A stretch of DNA of 64,000 nt, taken from contig CM047813.1 of NCBI GenBank assembly GCA_026214975.1, forward strand, positions 34,071,871-34,135,870, given 5' to 3'. Shown piece by piece: positions 22,756 through 35,484 of this stretch. The DNA is from Gentiana macrophylla (taxonomy: Eukaryota > Streptophyta > Magnoliopsida > Gentianales > Gentianaceae). The position numbers and the translations under genes are program-made. How positions within the stretch are numbered: the first letter of the stretch is position 1; each line of letters begins with the position of its first letter. The notes under the pieces are model-generated. The model made no database searches. It was not told where the DNA came from and saw nothing but the letters and a program-made list of their open reading frames with translations.

Positions 22756-22892
22756 AGTACAAACAAAGTATTACCATAAGGTACAATGGGAAGTTATTAA
22801 GAACATATGCTCTATATGGGAATCCCATTTTGTCATCATTGGGATTTTAACGATATTTTAAGACCTTCTGAAAGATGGGGTGGATGCCTTGT

Positions 22893-25402
22893 TTGGTTTT
22901 GGGTTTGGGTTCAGGGTTCAAAGTTCAACTCAATATTTTATACACTCTAATTTCTTATTACCACTATTTTATTAATTCTTTTATTTTTATAGAAAAATTA
23001 GGTATAAGTCCGCTTTCCCCCTCTTAATTAAGCATTAATCCACACATCTTTTTTTAGTTGCAATAAGGACAATTTTTTTGTCATGGACCATTTTACCCTT
23101 ATTTTCAATTTTATTTATTTTTCTCTGTTTGATCGGATAAATGTTTTCGATTAATTGACGGTGGCCCTTCCTCCTATTTTTTGGCCTTGAGATAAAATTC
23201 GACCATGGACGGCGTCAGATCATGGTGCAATTCCGGCAATGGAGTTCTCTGTTGTGGCAGCACAAGTTTTTCTACCAATTCGGAATCGGACGACATTTTT
23301 TGCTGAATAGAATCGGGGTGAGCTGTAGAGCTTTTTGATTGAGATTACAACGAAGGTGAGCTTTCTGGCTATTCAGGATTTTTTTTTTTTTGCTGCATTT
23401 TGCTGGCTGAAGTGTTTTTAGGTCGTCATTTATGCAATTGAATGTTTCTATTTGTTTTTTATTTTTCGTTTTTGATGCTGCACTTGGGTTCATTGTAGTG
23501 TGAAATCATATATAGTTTAGGAAATTGTATTAGTATACTGGTTGCTTCAGTTTTGGGATGTCTAGCTTTTTTTCTTTCTTTTGATGATTAAAGAAAATTT
23601 TATTTTTTTTTATAGAAAGATGATTGGAGATTAAAAAGTCATGTTTTCCTCTTTAATTATTGTGCCATTATGGTATATCCAGAGAAAATTGTAGTTAAAG
23701 TCCTGGTGCTTTATGCAACTTATTGATATTTATGTAGAAATTGCTCGTGTTATTCTTGCTTTTGATTGTTTCATTCAATTTCTAATTGTTGTGGAGTAAT
23801 GGTGTTTCTGTTCATGAAGTTCATGATGTTTCAGAAGGGACGGGGTAAACGGATTCATGAGGAATTGAGTAAATCACGGATCACCGGTAGCGGTTTATTT
23901 TTCATACAACAGAAAGCATGTTTGATGAACTTAGCAGGCTGAAGCTTACCCATATTACCCCTACATGCTGTTCATTTCGATTTGATAGTAACATCATACA
24001 GGAATGGGAAACCATTAGAATAGGTTGCCAAATTGATTGGAATTTTGGTGTTTGGTTTGATGGGCCGGGGAAAGATTGTGAAGAGTGGTATTGCTCCACC
24101 ACTGATTGGAACTTCTGCAGGGAATCCATTTTTCAATTCTTCAACTTCCAGAATCTGGGAATTCATTCTTCAAATTCAATATGTTGTCATGTTGATAAAG
24201 ACCCCTAATGTTGCATTGGATGATTAACATTGCAGTCAATGAGCTTTTATATATGAGGACCGACATAAAACTTGAGCCTGATAAGACAAAAACAATTACA
24301 AAACAAAAAGCCGACATCACATCAAGCATCGATATTGATATCGATCATCGATATTGTATGCCTTATATGATACTGTTAGTGATATTGTATGCCTTATATG
24401 AGCATTATATGATCCATATATGATATTATGTCCTTTGAATTAAGCCTTAAATGAGCCATATATGTGTGCCTTGAAGTAGTCACTTGAATTAAGCCTTAAA
24501 TGAGCACGATCATCGATCTCATTTCATCGACATCGTGTTAGTGTAAATGCTGCGATTAAATTTGGCTTTCAAATACTACGTCGAAAAGGTATCAAATGAT
24601 GTCTCAAAATGAAGATAAAAAAATATGAACTTTGGTGAAACAATTTTGATGATCGGTGTTCTAAATCAAAAGTTACGGTCGTTTATAAGAAAAACGCTCT
24701 GGTTAATGGAAATATTTTTTCGGCTTTCAAAATTTACGTCAGAAGGGTATCGTAATTGGGCTCAAATTAAAAAGCAAAAAAATATGAATTTTGGTGAAAA
24801 AATTTCGATGATCGGAGTTATAAATCAAAAGTTACGGGTGTTTGAAAAAAAAAAAAGAAATCCCAAACCTGAAGCAGCGGAAGTGAAGGATATGCATATC
24901 AGCATATGCGCGCGTCCCTTCTATAAAGGGGTATTTTTGTCCGTCTGAAATTTTTTGTCATTTTTGCAACTAAAAAAATGAGTATGTCCTATTTATTCAT
25001 TTTGTAATTTATTTTGTCCTTTACCCTCAATCTCTCTATTTTTATTACAATTTCTCTTACCAATCATTTCAACATCAACAAATAAAATAATATTAATAAA
25101 TTCATCCTATTCACTCTGTACACTATTTAACTATTAATTTTTCAATATAATACTTCATTAAAATTTCTCTTACCACTCATTTCTTCATCTACACAAATTT
25201 CAATACAAGATTTTAACTTTATAATTATTATTTCACTTTATTTTAGTATTAAAATTTCTCTCACAAACTATTTCTTTATTTACACGAATTTGAATACAAG
25301 ATTTCAACTTTATAATCATTATTTCACTTTATTTTATTTCTCTTTCTCTCTCCTGAACTCATTCAACCTCAACCTAACCTGAAACCAAACAGAACCCTAG
25401 AG
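22893..25402. mobile_element. TIR-like element, about 2.5 kb, in the LINE
   Basis: The LINE frame breaks after ...ERWGG at about 22890 and resumes at about 25408 with RPLSSVKDF and NNFQLVNLGW, so about 2.5 kb is inserted. The insert starts CCTTGTTTGGTTTTGGG and ends CCTGAAACCAAACAGAACC, an imperfect inverted pair of the GTTTGG type common to plant MITE and Harbinger/Mutator ends. I could not fix a target duplication. The interior has AT-rich ends, a non-repetitive middle (23160-24240) with exon-like short frames, and a duplicated block at about 24630-24850. No transposase was recognised, so it is a non-autonomous or gene-fragment-carrying element. Confidence 0.55.
24627..24852. repeat. Imperfect direct repeat, about 75 bp twice
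   Basis: AATATGAACTTTGGTGAAAC at 24627 and AATATGAATTTTGGTGAAAA at 24781 each lead into GATGATCGG and AAATCAAAAGTTACGG. The two copies are about 155 bp apart. A more distant version of the same wording occurs near 48540-48600. Confidence 0.7.
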
Positions 25403-25820
25403 ACCTTTCCTCTGTTAAGGATTTCATCAATAATTTCCAATTGGTGAACCTGGGCTGGTAGGAACACTCTACAAGACAAAAGATCCTCCTTGCCAGCAAA
25501 AGAGGATCTTTTGTTTGGTCTACTCTCACCTCTGCTTTACCTATTTTACAGAGAAATTGACATATGAGAGGATGCTTGGATAATTGTATCAGTTCTCTAA
25601 CGGAGGAAGTATTCTTTCAAGGTAATATCCTCGAAACCCGCGGCGTGCTCTGTCTCCTTAGAGAATCAACCTATCTCAAATATTTCCTGGGACCTAAACA
25701 TATTGAATTAAATATTGTTTCCAGTGACGTGGAGAACATTCAGACACTACCTATAAGCATAGCAGACAACAAGGACATGAAAGTGTGGCATTTTACCAAC
25801 AACAGTCATTATTCAGAGAA
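25403..25820 (+). pseudogene. LINE fragment, end of endonuclease joined to C-terminal region
   Basis: After the TIR-like insert the LINE continues with RPLSSVKDFINNFQLVNLGW, then loses the whole reverse transcriptase core. It resumes near the C-terminus at 25564-25820, reading DNKDMKVWHFTNNSHYSEKS, typical of the zf-RVT/RNase H-side region of plant L1-type ORF2. The word GYKVAFNM that should follow is at 41159, across the F array. The FADD/YADD polymerase motif is absent. Confidence 0.75.
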
Positions 25821-25825
25821 ATCAG

Positions 25826-26646
25826 TGATGTGATTCTGGCTACATATTATTATATCTTATTATTAATAAGAATATTAAAAATATTGGCTGAATGCTCATG
25901 ATAATATGGTGCCACTTTTGCTAGAATGGAAGTCCAAGAAGTCAAGTTTTGTGTATTAAGTACATTGAATCTAGATGGATGTCTTTTGGGGCACCTATTT
26001 TAAGTGCATTGAACTTAGTGTGCAGTCATCTTTATTGGATCGGATCAGAAGCTTTACATATCCAAAATTGATGATCCACATATTCATTTCATAGTAGAAA
26101 ACCTGATCTTCAACTTTCATCAAGGGGTCATCTTCATTTGAATAAGTTATAATTGTCAAAATGGCCTAAACAGCTGCGGGACAAAAACTGGACAATATAA
26201 GGAAGATACATTGAACCTGGATGAAGCTCATTGGATGCGCCAATATGCATTTAATTTAGGATAAACTTTTCATCTTATTATTATGAATTCATGTACTTAT
26301 TTTCCTAAAAATAGTCCTTGTATTTGTACTTTGAAAATCAGATTGTTATGATAATAAAATTTTATATTTTCTACACTTGGATTAGTGTTTTGAATTCTCT
26401 GGATAGAGGTTCTTTCGGATTATCAAAGGCTTGAGCAACCTTTGTGGGTGTCCTATACCAAGGTGCTTAGAAACATGTTTTCTAAGTGTTGAGGTTATTC
26501 CAATGTGCTTTCTCACAAGTTGAGACTATGTCGAGGAGCTCTCGAAAAATATTCTATGGTGTTTCTACGCAATTGTTGTAGTTGTGTCGAGGAGAAAGAC
26601 TTGAATCCAAATACCGCTTTTCCTAGATCCGCGCAATTTCACATCA
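25826..26646 (+). repeat. F LTR 1
   Basis: This 821-bp LTR runs TGATGTGATTCTGG to TTTCACATCA. It shares with LTR 4 the variants ACATGTTTTCTAAG and ATATTCTATGGTG and looks nearly identical to it. The TATA-like word is damaged (CCTAAAAATAG). Confidence 0.92.
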
Positions 26647-26648
26647 GT

Positions 26649-26659
26649 TGGTATCAGAG
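26649..26659 (+). other. Primer-binding site of F unit 1, tRNA-Met type
   Basis: TGGTATCAGAG two bases after the LTR matches 11 bases of the tRNA-Met PBS. Unit 4 has the same word at 39307-39317. Units 2 and 3 have TTAGTATCAGAG and TTCGTATCAGAG, each with a change. Confidence 0.8.
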
Positions 26660-26734
26660 AACAGCGGATTGACGGTATTATATCCTTTTTTTTATTGCTT
26701 TTTATCTTACAAAAAAAAACCTTCGAACAAAAGA

Positions 26735-27649
26735 ATGGCTGGAAATAATGATTTGAAAAGAAGGTATTCTAAAAATGCTCATGTCCGACACCGTGAGAAA
26801 GTTGGTCAACGTATTAATCAACGACTTGATGAACTGAATCGAAAGTTCAAAGAATGTTTGACGAGATGATGGATCAATTTCGTAAGGATATAAGGCAAAT
26901 TAAGGAGAATGATAACATCCAGAAGATGGAGTCGAAAATGGATGAAATTGAGAGTGTGGAGAAGGTGAATGAACTGGAATTTGAGGAAAGAGAAAACAGA
27001 GGTTTCTGAGATGACTATTGTTGAGAATACAATTCTTGCTCCAATTGTTGAAGAAAAATTTAATTCTGAGGAACTGGAGTATGAATTGCAATGCAGAATT
27101 GTTGAGATTGAAGATACACAAACTCCTAAAATTGTGGATAATAAAGAAGAAATATTAGTGGAATTTCTTGAGAAGAAAGAATGCAAGGAGTTTCTTTTGA
27201 GTGAGGCAAAAGAAGATGTTATGGCCCTCAATTCTTGTTGCAGTTTTATTAACTCTTCTTTGCAGGTACGTGATAAGGAAATTACCGGGCTGTTGGATTC
27301 AACAAATGCAGCCCCCATATTGCCTTTGGATGATCTATTTCCGATTGATAATAATGGGAAACCGGTGCATACTTTTCATGATCCTTTTGCTGCGTATGTT
27401 GATTATCCAACGTTGAATTACTATGATTATATTTCTGACACACTGAGGTTCATCAACATTTATATCAAACCAAGATACACTTTTCACGTTGCTTTAGTGA
27501 AGCAAGGATCACGGCATCACCGTGCAATTCATTCGAGGTTGTGTATTCGACTCATATTTGATCCCGGTGTTTGGTTGGTGATCTTTTGGATTTGTTCAAG
27601 ATTAGTGCATGATTCCGAACTATACGACATTCTTTTGATTCGAGGATGA
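26735..27649 (+). pseudogene. F unit 1 ORF, two frameshifts
   Basis: The reading frame begins MAGNNDLKRRYSKN, as in unit 4. A 1-base loss near 26853 (AAAGAATGTTTGACG in place of AAAGAACAGATTGACG) breaks it after NRKFKE. A 1-base gain at about 26990 (GAGGAAAGAG for GAGGAAGAG) restores the original frame in the acidic region. From VSEMTIVENTILAP onward the frame is intact to a TGA at 27647. Apart from these changes the unit differs from unit 4 at only a few bases, so the breaks are recent. Confidence 0.85.
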
Positions 27650-27671
27650 ATCCTTCGCAACCGGGAGAGTA

Positions 27672-28494
27672 TGATGTGATTACGCTACATTTTATTATAT
27701 CTTATTATTAATAAGAATTTATTAAAAATATTGGCTGAATGCTCATGATAATATGGCGCCACTTTTGCTAGCATGGAAGTCCAAGAAGTCAAGTTTTGTG
27801 TATTCCAAGTACATTGAATCTAGATGGATGTCTTTTGGGGTGCCTATTTTAAGTGCATTGAACTTAGTGAGCAGTCATCTTTATTGGATCGGATCAGGAG
27901 CTTTACATATCCAAAATTGATGATCCACATGTTCATTTCATAGTAGAAAACCTGATCTTCAACTTTCATCAAGAGGTCATCTTCATTTAAATAAGTTATA
28001 ATTGTCAAAATGGCCTAAACAGCTGCGGGACAAAAACTTGACAATATAAGGAAGATACATTGAACCTGGATGAAGCTCATTGGATGCGCCAATATGCATT
28101 TAATTTAGGATAAACTTCATCTTATTATTATGAATTCATGTACTTATTTTCCTATAAATAGTCCTTGTATTTTGTACTTTGAAAATCAGATTGTTATGAT
28201 AATAAAATTTTATATTTTCTACACTTGGATTAGTGTGTTGAATTCTCTGGATAGAGGTTCTTTCGGATTATCAAAGGCTTGAGCAACCTTTGTGGGTTTC
28301 CTATACCAAGGTGCTTAGAAACGGGTTTTCTAAGGGTTGAGGTTATTCCAATGTGCTTTCTCACAAGTTGAGACTGTGTCGAGGAGCTCTCGAAAAATAT
28401 TCCAAGGTGTTTCTACGCAATTGTTGTAGTTGTGTCGAGGAGAAAGACTTGAATCCAAATACCGCTTTTCCTAGATCCGCGCAATTTCACATCA
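27672..28494 (+). repeat. F LTR 2
   Basis: This 823-bp LTR has an intact CCTATAAATAG box. In its first two thirds it shares with LTR 5 the variants CAAGAGGTCATC and AAAAACTTGAC; the last third differs (GGGTTTTCTAAGGG). It begins TGATGTGATTACGC where the others have TGATTCTGGC. Confidence 0.92.
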
Positions 28495-28578
28495 GTTAGT
28501 ATCAGAGAACAGCGGATTGACGGTATTATATCCTTTTTTATTGCTTTTTATCTAACAAAAAAACCTTCGAACAAAAGA

Positions 28579-29527
28579 ATGGCTAGAAATAATGATTTGA
28601 AAAGAAGGTATTCTAAAAATGCTCATGTCCGACACCGTGAGAAAGTTGGTCAACGTATTAATCAACGACTTGATGAACTGAATCGAAAGTTCAAAGAACA
28701 GATTGACGAGATGATAGATGGATCAATTTCATAAGGATATAAGGCAAATTAAGGAGAATGATAACATCCAGAAGATGGAGTCGAAAATGGAGGAAATTGA
28801 GAGTATGGAGAAGGTGAATGAACTGGAATTTGAGGAAGAGAAAACAGATGTTTCTGAGATGACTATTGTTGAGAATACAATTCTTGCTCCAATTGTTGAA
28901 GAAAAATTTAATTCTGAGGAACTGGAGTATGAATTGCAATGCATAATTGTTGAGATTGAAGATACACAAACTCCTAAAATTGTGGATAATAAAGAAGAAA
29001 TATTGGAGGAATTTCTTGAGAAGAAAGAATGCAAGGAGTTTCTTTTGAGTGAGGCAAAAGAAGATGTTATGGCCCTCAATTCTTGTTGCAGTTTTATTAA
29101 CTCTTCTTTGCAGGTACGTGATAAGGAAATTACCGGGCTGTTGGATTCAACAAATGCAGCCCCCATATTGCCTTTGGATGATCTATTTCCGATTGATAAT
29201 AATGGGAAACCGGTGCATACTTTTCATGATCCTTTTGCTGCGTATGTTGATTATCCAACGTTGAATTACTATGATTATATTTCTGACACACCGAGCTGCA
29301 TCAACATTTATATCAAACCAAGATACACTTTTCACTTTGCTTTAGTGAAGCAAGGATCACGGCATCAGCGTGCAATTCATTCGAGGTTGTGTATTCGACT
29401 CATATTTGATCCCGGTGTTCGGTTGGTGATCTTTTGGATTTGTTCAAGATTAGTGCATGATTCTAAACTATACGACATTCTTTTGATTCGAGGACGAATC
29501 CTTCGCAACCGGGAGAGTATGATGTGA
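28579..29527 (+). pseudogene. F unit 2 ORF, one frameshift near the N-terminus
   Basis: The start reads MARNNDLKRRYSKN. An extra GATA in GAGATGATAGATGGATC near 28710 shifts the frame. From the next ATG at 28718 an open frame of 269 codons runs through the acidic coiled-coil-like region and the conserved LPLDDLFPIDNNGKPVHTF block to the LTR border, where it ends in TGA at 29525. Unlike units 1 and 4, the codon after the LLIRG word is CGA and not TGA, so the frame reads on through RILRNRE. It is otherwise close to units 3 and 4. Confidence 0.85.
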
Positions 29528-30076
29528 TTCTGGCTACATATTATTATAATAATTAATAAGAATATTAAAAATATTGGCTGAATGTTCATGATAATATGGC
29601 GCCACTTTTTCTCTCATGGAAGTCCAAGAAGTCAAGTTTTGTGTATTCTAAGTACATTGAATCTAGATGGATGTCTTTTGGTGCGCCTATTTTAAGTGCA
29701 TTGAACTTAGTGAGTAGTCATCTTTATTGGATCGGATCCGGAGCTTTATTTATCCAAAATTGATGATCCACATGTTCATTTCATAGTAGAAAACCTGATC
29801 TTCAACTTTTATCAAGGGGTCATCTTCATTTGAATAAGTTATAATTGTCAAAATGGCCTAAACAGTTGCGGGACAAAAACTGGACAATATAAGGAAGATA
29901 CATTGAACATGGATGAAGCTCATTGGATGCGCGAATATGCATTTAATTTAGGATAAACTTTTCCTCTTATTATTTTGAATTCATGTACTTGTTTTCCTAT
30001 ATATAGTCCTTGTATTTGTACTTTGAAAATTAGATTGTTATGATAATAAAATTTTATATTTTCTACACTTGGATTA

Positions 30077-31773
30077 TGATGACGGTCAAAATATACCCGT
30101 AAAAGTCATCAACATTATCCTTAAATCGAGCCAAATAATATATATTTTATGTTAAATAACATGTGTATAATGATTATTTAATGTTTTGTGATTTATAAAA
30201 TATAAATTGGTATTTATCCATTTTTTATCATTTAAATACAATTTACGGTGCAATAAATGTTTATTTTGTAGATAAAGATAAATTGGAGATTTTGTACCAA
30301 AAAAGAAGATAAATCTCAAGGCAATTCGAAGTGGAATCGGATTGAATTAAGGATAAATATCGAAGCAGCACGAGAAGAGGAGTACGGGATACAAGAGCCA
30401 GCGAGCCAATCCAGTTTTGATGGACTCATTGGCGGCCAAGTCTGTTCGGCGGGGCGAGTCCCCGCTCATCCGGATTAGCTTGGAATTATCCTAATGCGTT
30501 TTCAGACATCATTTGGATTTAGGAAACCTATTTTAGATCGGTTCATGCTTATCCTAACTCGATTTTTACTCCTATATATACTTGTTCTAGTTCATTAGCA
30601 AAAACACACCTTAGACACTTTTCTCAGTTTATAATAAAATCCTCAGTTTTCCTCAGAGTGGTTTTTTACAAGTTATGCAATTATGTAAGTTCTTGTAGTT
30701 ATTTTCTCTTAGTTCTTATAATTAATTCCCCAATTATTATTTATCGTTTGAGATTGTTATTTCTTAGTTAAATGATGTAGATTTAAGATTACGACGTGAG
30801 GTAGTACGGATTCCTCGTCTATACGGATCCGCACGCCCACGCCTATGTGTCGTGATCTATGTATGACTTTATTTTGATTAACAATCGTGTTTTTAGTAGA
30901 TCTATATAATTGTTTTATGAATCTCTATTTTATCCGTTAAGTATAAAGAAACGCTAAGATTTAGTTTTTCGCCGAGTCAATCTGGCCACGTCTTTATGCT
31001 GAGATTGTCCACCTAGAATTTCTTATCTTAGTAGGTATGGCTACGGCTACGTTGCTCGTCTGTTTTAATTAGCGTATGATTAAAAAATACCAATATAGGG
31101 CTCCTAGGTCGGCTCATGAATTGATCTTCCGGGACTTTAAGCGAGATCTAGATCTGTTCTGTATTAGGGAATTGTGCACATCTAGTTATACGTAAATCGT
31201 AGATTAACATGATACCTAAAAAGTTAGTGTTAATGGGACGGAGACTGATGCGATCGCTTAGGAAGTATGCCTAACCACAGGAATGTTGCCTAGGTGAGGA
31301 ATACGGTTAATATCGGCATCCCTAGTTTTGTAAGCGTGCAAGTTATATGAGATGGAGGCCTAAAAAGCGATGTCACGTAATGTAGCATAGTGATCTAGAT
31401 GGCCTACCCAGAGCTAGATCTAGTTTATGGGATGACTCCCATAGCCAATATAAAAGAAATACGAATCGGATTAATAGTTGTCGAGTATCGCTAAATTATA
31501 TTGAATCTCTAGATCCAAACGATAACATAATAATTGGGGAGGTTAATTACATTGTTTGTGTCGTGTCCTTTATATTTCTTGTCTCTTGTTGGTCGTAGAC
31601 CGCTTTATGTCCTTGATATGAATAATTAATTGTTTGTATATAAATGACCCACAATTGGTTCCATGTGGGATCGACATTGATTCGCTATAGCTGTACTACG
31701 ATGGACCTAGTCCTCTTGCTAGTATTGGTTTATGGTGGTCAAGTATTTTATTATCACTTGATCTACGTCATCA
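30077..31773 (+). repeat. 5' LTR of element E
   Basis: This 1,697-bp LTR has a CCTATATATACTTG box at about 30571. Upstream of it, where D has TCGGTCGACCGA palindromes, E has a different hairpin, GCGGGGCGAGTCCCCGC at about 30452. Confidence 0.9.
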
Positions 31774-31779
31774 AGTTTT

Positions 31780-31796
31780 TGGCGCCGTTGGGAACC
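31780..31796 (+). other. Primer-binding site, tRNA-Asp type (E)
   Basis: TGGCGCCGTTGGGAACC lies six bases after the LTR. It matches tRNA-Asp over TGGCGCCGTTG and then departs. Confidence 0.8.
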
Positions 31797-34700
31797 AACG
31801 GTCAATTTTATATATAAATAATTTTTTATTCATGTCATGTTTTCTGTTTTAGAGTATGTTTTTACGTTTTTGAGTCCCTCTGGTTGTCTGCTCTGTGTAA
31901 AAATTCCGAATCTGAATAATTGGTTTCGCTCCCCAAATCGATCGCTTGCCGCCAAATAACTCCTGGTCGCTTTTATTGGATTTCACGTGTCTGTTTATCT
32001 CTGTATGTTTAATCCGTAGGTCTGATAGCAGCATGGGAAACCATGTTAAAATCAGTCTACGGTCTGTTTGTTTTGTTTTTGTTTTTCTTCTATTTGCAGA
32101 AACCAGTGAAGCAAAAATCTGAGTCAGTAATTTTTCGTGGGCGCTGAGAAAATAACCCAGCAACATGTGGAGCTACGAATCTACGATGGGAAAAGCAATG
32201 GAAGCAACACCTTTAAAGCACCAAGATGGCTCCGAGAAAATAAATATTAAAAGGTTCGAATTATTCGTGGTACAATGTTGAAGGCAAGGTACTACCCTTT
32301 TTGCTTATGTTTTACTATATTTTGGTTTTTTGAACATAAGTTAGTCTTTACATGAACCTGGGTATGAATCTTAGCCCGGAGTTGGTTTGTAAGATTAATT
32401 TTATTAGTGTGGAAGGTTCTGCACCAAATCTGTCTCATCTACAGGGTGTAGGGAAACATGTAGTCGTTGGAAGGAAGCAGTGAATAAAGAGTTCCTCGTA
32501 GTTCTGTCAAAATCTCATTGTCCTATGCATGAGATTGCTTCTACTGGCCATGGGAGCAACAATTTGTGTAGTTTTAAGAATTCACAATCTAAAGAAGACG
32601 TTGAGTTTTGAGGGAGCATAATGAAGCAGCATTATAGAGGATGTGATTAAAATGGGTCCCTAGGACTATATCTTCTTAGAATTCACTAGTTTCTAAAACG
32701 AGAGCCGAGGTCAGAGCTTTGTATAAATGGTATGGATAAATGTCGTTTCCTAGGTCTCACAACCAAGGGAAGGGTATTAATCCGCAAAAACGACGAGCCC
32801 ACCTCTTATAGTGCTCAGAGGGTCAAAGTCTGGCGAGCCGTGAAGGATGACTGACAAAGATACTTTTTTGGAAAGTCGAACTGATGACTTTAAATTCAGA
32901 ACTACTTCTTTAAAACCCTTAGGATTTCTTTTTAGGATTTTAGGTTTTTTGTTTTCTTTGAGTCCAATAAGAGTAACATGACATATGTTGAGGTTTTTTA
33001 TTTTGCCGTGTTCCGATGGCCATTGGGCTAAGGATGTGCAAAATTTTTTACTCAATATAGGCCACGTGAAATAGAGTTTCTTAGGAGAGTCGAGAAATTG
33101 CTAAAGAAAATGAAAGTTAGCCATCAACCTTAAGATGGAAGCATTAAGAGAGCTTGAGAATTACTGAAAATGTAACAGAGAATGATTGGTGCAAACAAGA
33201 ACGCTTTTTGGTCAACTCCCAAAACTTTTTAGAATGGCGATCCAAGTGGAAATCCAAAGTTGTGTGCAATTCGTTCTGCAACTACCCTTATCCTTTCCTT
33301 TGTACCTTTTCACCCTTCAACCTTTCTATTCTCTCACCAATCTGCCTCACAGTTCACATTTCTAACCATTCTTTCATCCCCTCTCTTTCTTTCCATCTAT
33401 TTCACTCTCCCACCCTTCCCAATCCCTTAAACAATACCCACCCAAAACACAATTTCTTACCCACCCATTATCTTTTCTTACCATTCTTATATATCTTTTT
33501 CTAAACCCATCATACTCTCAACCTCCATTTTGTTTACAAAATACCCTTGTGTTGCGGAGTTAGGGATATTGCTAAGTTTAAATGATTATCTTTTATCATT
33601 TTGGTTTTCATGATCCTAACTGGGGTACGTGTAGCTCTGACCCTAGCTAGATTTTAAAAGTTTTTGGTTCGATCAAAATACAACTTATCTTTTTACCCGA
33701 AGTTTTGAATTTCACACTTTTCTGCCTATTCCGGCATTTCTAGATGATGAGTTTTGTTCTATACTATCACACCTATCCGACCTTGTTGATGACGTTGAGA
33801 CCTTCTACATGATAAATTGAGTGATTAGTAATTTTAGGAAGCTTCTACATCTCCTAAGTTGTTGATATCCATTCAAAATGTGAAGCGCCTCTGCAATGCT
33901 GTTTTCGATCCTATCTTTTACCACTAGGTCACATTGAATCATTATACCTTACCAAGTGTCTCTTTTACACTCGGATTGAATACATGGTTGATCCAAATCA
34001 ACCTCGTGTTTTCCCACATGGGGTAATGCTTTTTGATCTTTGTCTTCTCCACCCGGTTTTAAGAATATCTCAGCGGTGGACGTTATAGATGAAGACTACC
34101 ATCTTTAGTTGCTTGCTTATTTTTCTTTCTATTTAGTATATTTTCCTTTGTATCGAGTCTGTTGTTAGTTTTCTAAATCATAATGTTGTACTAAAAACAA
34201 GTCGGGTTTCATAATTTCAATGTTTCAAAAATTTAATCGTTTTATGGACTTAAAAATGTTTAAGGTTTACTGTATTCCTTTTACTGTCCCTTTTATTTGA
34301 TTACTATTTTTTATGAGCTAACACTGTAACGAGTTTCGAGTTTTTTTGAAGACTTATTTTGCAGCGATAGAACTTCGTGTTCGATCTCCGGTTTGCTTAT
34401 ATTCCGACTACTCCGATATTCTGCTTCTTACTTGAGAGCCGTTTCCCGAGCTAAGTCTTTTTCTTACGTTCTCATTTTTTCTTTGTCATTGGGGACAATG
34501 ACATGTTTAAGTGGGGGGGGTAGGAGACTTAGCTATGATGTGCTATAATTAAAAATTAAAAGAAACGGTATGGTAGAAAATTTAAGAAAATTTGAAAAAA
34601 TTGAATAAATGCCATATTATTTATCTCATACCCTTAGAATTGTGAGTTCCTAGCTAAGAATTGATAGGAAAGGAACCAAGTTGCATGAGTACGTGATCAT

Positions 34701-35470
34701 TTTATACTTATGTGAATGTAAAGGATATTCATGCCGATTGTTGCAAGTAGTTATTTATTGTTCGATTACTCAATCTTTGAATCGATTTTTACCGCACGAA
34801 TTATAATAACTGATGAAATTATGTGTACATTGCGTATATGATTGGTTATGTAGACTTAGTGTCGATATTTATCTGATGATGTATTCTTATCTTCTGGCCA
34901 TTAAAGCGGAGTAATAAGCCTGAGATTTATCTGTGTTTTGACAATGCGTCAAACACTGGGCTTGTAGTAACATTACCAAAGTAGCCCCGCGCTTGTGGTA
35001 ATATTCAATGCTGTTGACTAATCCATGAGAGGAGGATTCTTGCAATGCATACTTTACTTTTAAAGCAAGTTTCTTTCTTGAGAGGTGTTAATGCTTGAAA
35101 TTATGAAGAAAATTCAACTTTTAAGAGGCTTCGAGTATTTTTCTCGGTCTCTAAGTCCAAAAACCTCTTAGATAACGCTCTTGCTTATTGCACCATGTCT
35201 TTACCCATGCGAGGCTTAAGAAGTGGGAATACTGATGTTGGTAGGTTGAGATTGCGAAGTTAGCATAAACTCTAATCTTGCCACGATTATATAAAACTGA
35301 ATGCATATGCACACATCACTTCGATTCATAGCGAGTAGTGAATAATGGATACCTTATGAGAATGACTGGTATGAGTTGACTCAAGTCTCTTGCGTAAGTA
35401 TGATCTGACCATGTAAAATGTTGTCTTGGGAAATGACTTATTGATGCTTTGTTCGGGACGATCAAAGTCT
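31797..35470 (+). other. Internal region of element E, no coding recognised
   Basis: The interior follows that of D block by block, including GTGGAGCTACGAATCTACG at 32167, the pyrimidine-rich stretch at 33290-33540 and the second polypurine-like tract TTTAAGTGGGGGGGG at 34506. Open frames are short and are not shared in frame with D. No gag, protease, reverse transcriptase or integrase motif was seen. Confidence 0.75.
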
Positions 35471-35484
35471 AAGTGGGAGGTAGT
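35471..35484 (+). other. Polypurine tract of element E
   Basis: AAGTGGGAGGTAGT directly precedes the 3' LTR, one base different from D. Confidence 0.7.

Larger units (their letters stand above)
21950..22889 (+). pseudogene. LINE (L1-type) endonuclease fragment
   Basis: With the hAT MITE removed, the frames read RTQSPQVVCLIET at about 21980, WFVGLYFYGS at about 22215 and HWDFNDILRPSERWGG at about 22835. This is the order seen in the AP-endonuclease domain of plant L1-type ORF2. Stops and frame changes make it a pseudogene. It is the 5' part of one LINE copy whose later parts continue at 25403 and 41159. Confidence 0.8.

Noticed and set aside
26818..27318. Long reverse-strand open frames inside the F units (also 28729-29166, 37685-38128, 39533-39976)
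   Set aside because: They mirror the plus-strand F frame, are Ser/Leu-rich by complement, and have no independent support such as a start context or known domain.
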